Positions 62,511-64,000 of a stretch of DNA of 64,000 nt are shown in pieces. The stretch lies in NCBI RefSeq assembly GCF_004766055.1, contig NZ_SPQR01000007.1, positions 62,001 through 126,000 of the forward strand, in the 5' to 3' direction. Made by a program: the position numbers and the translations under genes. The DNA comes from Desulfosporosinus sp. Sb-LF. Lineage in GTDB: Bacteria > Bacillota > Desulfitobacteriia > Desulfitobacteriales > Desulfitobacteriaceae. Numbering within the stretch: the first letter of the stretch is position 1; each line of letters begins with the position of its first letter. The notes beneath the pieces are model-generated. The model ran no database searches, had not been told where the DNA came from, and saw only the letters and a program-made list of their open reading frames with translations.

Positions 62511-62774
62511 CTAACGAGAAGTGAAGCGTTTTCCCATCACTAACTGAAACAAATCAATTTTAAATAGTAATTTTAGGAAAAAATGCAGAACAATAAAAGA
62601 GACACCGACAAATACGATGAAGCGAATCAAAAAGAAGGCAATGGCAAACACCCACGTGAAAACTTTACCTAAGACTAAGGCAGAGAGATACAGACCCAGA
62701 ACGAGTATGAGAAGTTTGAGCGCAACCATCCAATAACTTGAAGATTGGGTTGGACGATAAGTATTCAAGGTCAA
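62511..62774 (-). CDS. Small membrane protein, unknown
   Basis: 87-aa protein with two hydrophobic segments (about 16-35 and 38-63) and a short basic tail. No family recognised. TTG start at 62774 with GAAGGGGG upstream. It is followed by a hairpin-plus-T-run terminator in its own orientation and precedes the deacetylase gene by 188 bases. Confidence 0.55.
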   Translation of the reverse strand: MTLNTYRPTQSSSYWMVALKLLILVLGLYLSALVLGKVFTWVFAIAFFLIRFIVFVGVSFIVLHFFLKLLFKIDLFQLVMGKRFTSR

Positions 62775-62985
62775 AACACCCCCTTCTTAAATTTAGATTA
62801 TCATATTTCGACTTTTATGTCTAGGTTACAAGCTAGTTCGGCCTAAAGTTCTTGTATGCACCATTTGGCGCCTTGTCCCATCATCATTACACCTTCAATT
62901 GAATTATGCGCCTCAAAGTTATACTTTCTTATATGCCCAATAAACCAATTCGTGCATATGATGGAGCAGACACGGAGGCGATAAT

Positions 62986-64000
62986 ATGTATGATGAGGAA
63001 TTATCCGCTTGGCGGAACCTTATGGAGAGTGGAACACAGTGTCTTGGAGAAGAACAGTATCTTAAAGCAGAAAAATATTATATGCTAGGCGTTTTAAAGG
63101 CGTATCAATTATCCGTTCCGGAAATCATTGCATTTACGTTACGGCTATTAGCTACAGTAAGAGTACGCTTAGGAAATCTGGAGTTTGCTAAAGAGGGTTT
63201 TAAAGAAGCGTTAAGTATTTGCGAAGAAATCCAGAATACTAAAGGGATGGCAGAAGCATGGGCGGGGTTAGCAAGTGTTTCGGTTAAAAAAGGAATGTTT
63301 AAGGATGCGAGCTGGGAGTATGAACGGTCGATTTCTGTTTATCCGAGCTCATCTCCACAGCTAAGGCTGAGTATGCTCTATGCAGATCTCGGTCAGGTTT
63401 ATGCAGCTCTTAAAGATTGGACTTCAGCCAAGAGTGCCTATATAAAAGCCCGTGAACTTTGTCGTTTACACGGGTTCCCAAAAGGTGAAGGAGAGTTAGA
63501 CGTTCTTCTAGGAGAATTGTGCTTTCGCCAAGGGGAAGAAACGGATGCACTTATTAATTTGAAGCATGCTTGTCAGGTTTTTGCACAAATTAATGATATG
63601 ATCTCTTTGTCAAATACGTTACAATACTTGGCGTTACTCTACTTTGATCAGGATGAAATACAGTTGGCTTTTAATTGTCAACAAAGGGCGGTTGCACTAT
63701 GCATAAAGTTTAATACTATTAATGTATTTAGTGAAAGCTGCTATTTTTTGGGTAAAATTGAGCAGTTTCTAGAGAACTATGAAGAGGCAAAATATTATCT
63801 CGGGTTGTCAATACGGTTTTACCCCGAATACGATTTAGACCTTGCTTTGCGTTATCAAAGCTTAGCGGGTATTTTCTTTCTCTGTATGGATTTAGACAAG
63901 GCTGAAACCAATTATTTAATTGCCCTAGATTTCTATGAGAAAGTAGGGGATGACTTGCGAGCTGGAGAGGTATTTGAAGCTTTGGCAGCTCTTAGAGAAA
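62986..64000 (+). CDS. TPR-repeat protein, 3' partial
   Basis: Starts at ATG 62986 with GGAGG seven bases before and stays open to the window end (338 codons). It is cytosolic (no signal or membrane segment) and built of tetratricopeptide repeats of about 36-40 residues: recurring A-x3-Y-A/L patterns such as LSMLYADLGQVYAALKDWTSAKSAYIKARELC and GDVLLGELCFRQGEET. Its spacing resembles Rap-like or NPH-type TPR clusters without an evident N-terminal effector domain. The remainder of the gene is outside the window. Confidence 0.75.
   Translation, partial: MYDEELSAWRNLMESGTQCLGEEQYLKAEKYYMLGVLKAYQLSVPEIIAFTLRLLATVRVRLGNLEFAKEGFKEALSICEEIQNTKGMAEAWAGLASVSVKKGMFKDASWEYERSISVYPSSSPQLRLSMLYADLGQVYAALKDWTSAKSAYIKARELCRLHGFPKGEGELDVLLGELCFRQGEETDALINLKHACQVFAQINDMISLSNTLQYLALLYFDQDEIQLAFNCQQRAVALCIKFNTINVFSESCYFLGKIEQFLENYEEAKYYLGLSIRFYPEYDLDLALRYQSLAGIFFLCMDLDKAETNYLIALDFYEKVGDDLRAGEVFEALAALRE

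Noticed and set aside
1-64000. CRISPR array, rRNA operon, intact insertion sequence
   Set aside because: I saw no spaced repeat array, no rRNA sequence and no transposase; the only mobile-element trace is the decayed integrase.

Overview
The window looks like chromosomal DNA of an anaerobic, endospore-forming, low-GC Gram-positive of the Peptococcaceae (Desulfosporosinus/Desulfitobacterium-like). This is inferred from gene content, not from a database match. The main indicators are sporulation genes (spo0A, spo0F, a very short spoVM, a PdaB-like deacetylase), two futalosine-route menaquinone genes (mqnA, mqnE), a stand-alone [FeFe] hydrogenase, a small siroheme sulfite reductase fused to DUF1858, a HesB-like protein with an in-frame TGA read as selenocysteine, a long structured RNA that fits OLE RNA, and Gram-positive regulators (T-box, c-di-AMP riboswitch). 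AGGAGG-type ribosome sites, GTG/TTG starts and TTGACA/TATAAT promoters are frequent.

Layout. 1-9.3 kb: housekeeping and signalling (FlK-like thioesterase, YigZ, GAF-GGDEF cyclase, TauE-type exporter, HD-GYP protein, endonuclease III, FAH-family enzyme, MqnA, GIY-YIG protein, methylglyoxal synthase, tautomerase, nucleoside kinase). 9.4-13.3 kb: threonine synthase, a prephenate dehydratase behind a T-box-like leader that seems to lack Stem I, and the hydrogenase. 13.8-18.4 kb: a BMP-type nucleoside ABC importer of the nupNOPQ kind. 18.6-24.6 kb: PepF, TPR and HD proteins, the HesB selenoprotein, an ACT protein and a PFL-family protein. 24.6-26.6 kb: the putative OLE RNA with its own promoter and terminator, then a c-di-AMP riboswitch abutting an NlpC/P60 gene.

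26.8-38.4 kb: uvrC, mqnE, YfcE phosphoesterase, a ylqG/ylqH-like pair (FlhB C-terminal homologue), ferritin-like and small proteins, and the p-aminobenzoate genes pabAB (fused) and pabC. 38.5-46.8 kb: a lipoprotein, DinG helicase/exonuclease, psd-pssA phospholipid genes, spoVM, and a redox cluster (48-aa zinc-type protein, DUF1858-sulfite reductase, convergent ferredoxin). 47-50 kb: spo0A, a decayed tyrosine recombinase and spo0F. A 20-bp direct repeat, one copy being the 3' end of spo0A, brackets the last two and may mark a relict integrated element. 50.2-59.1 kb: an oligopeptide importer (oppABCDF), a thymidylate-kinase-like gene and a second ATPase pair without permeases. 59.2-64 kb: tRNA-Arg(CCG), YitT, a TPR-like protein, a PdaB-like deacetylase, a small membrane protein and a TPR protein running off the end.

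No CRISPR array, intact insertion sequence or rRNA was seen. The least ordinary items are the HesB selenoprotein, the orphan OLE-like RNA, the Stem-I-less T-box, the repeat-flanked segment behind spo0A, the DUF1858-siroheme fusion module, and several unusually long perfect hairpins at gene ends.
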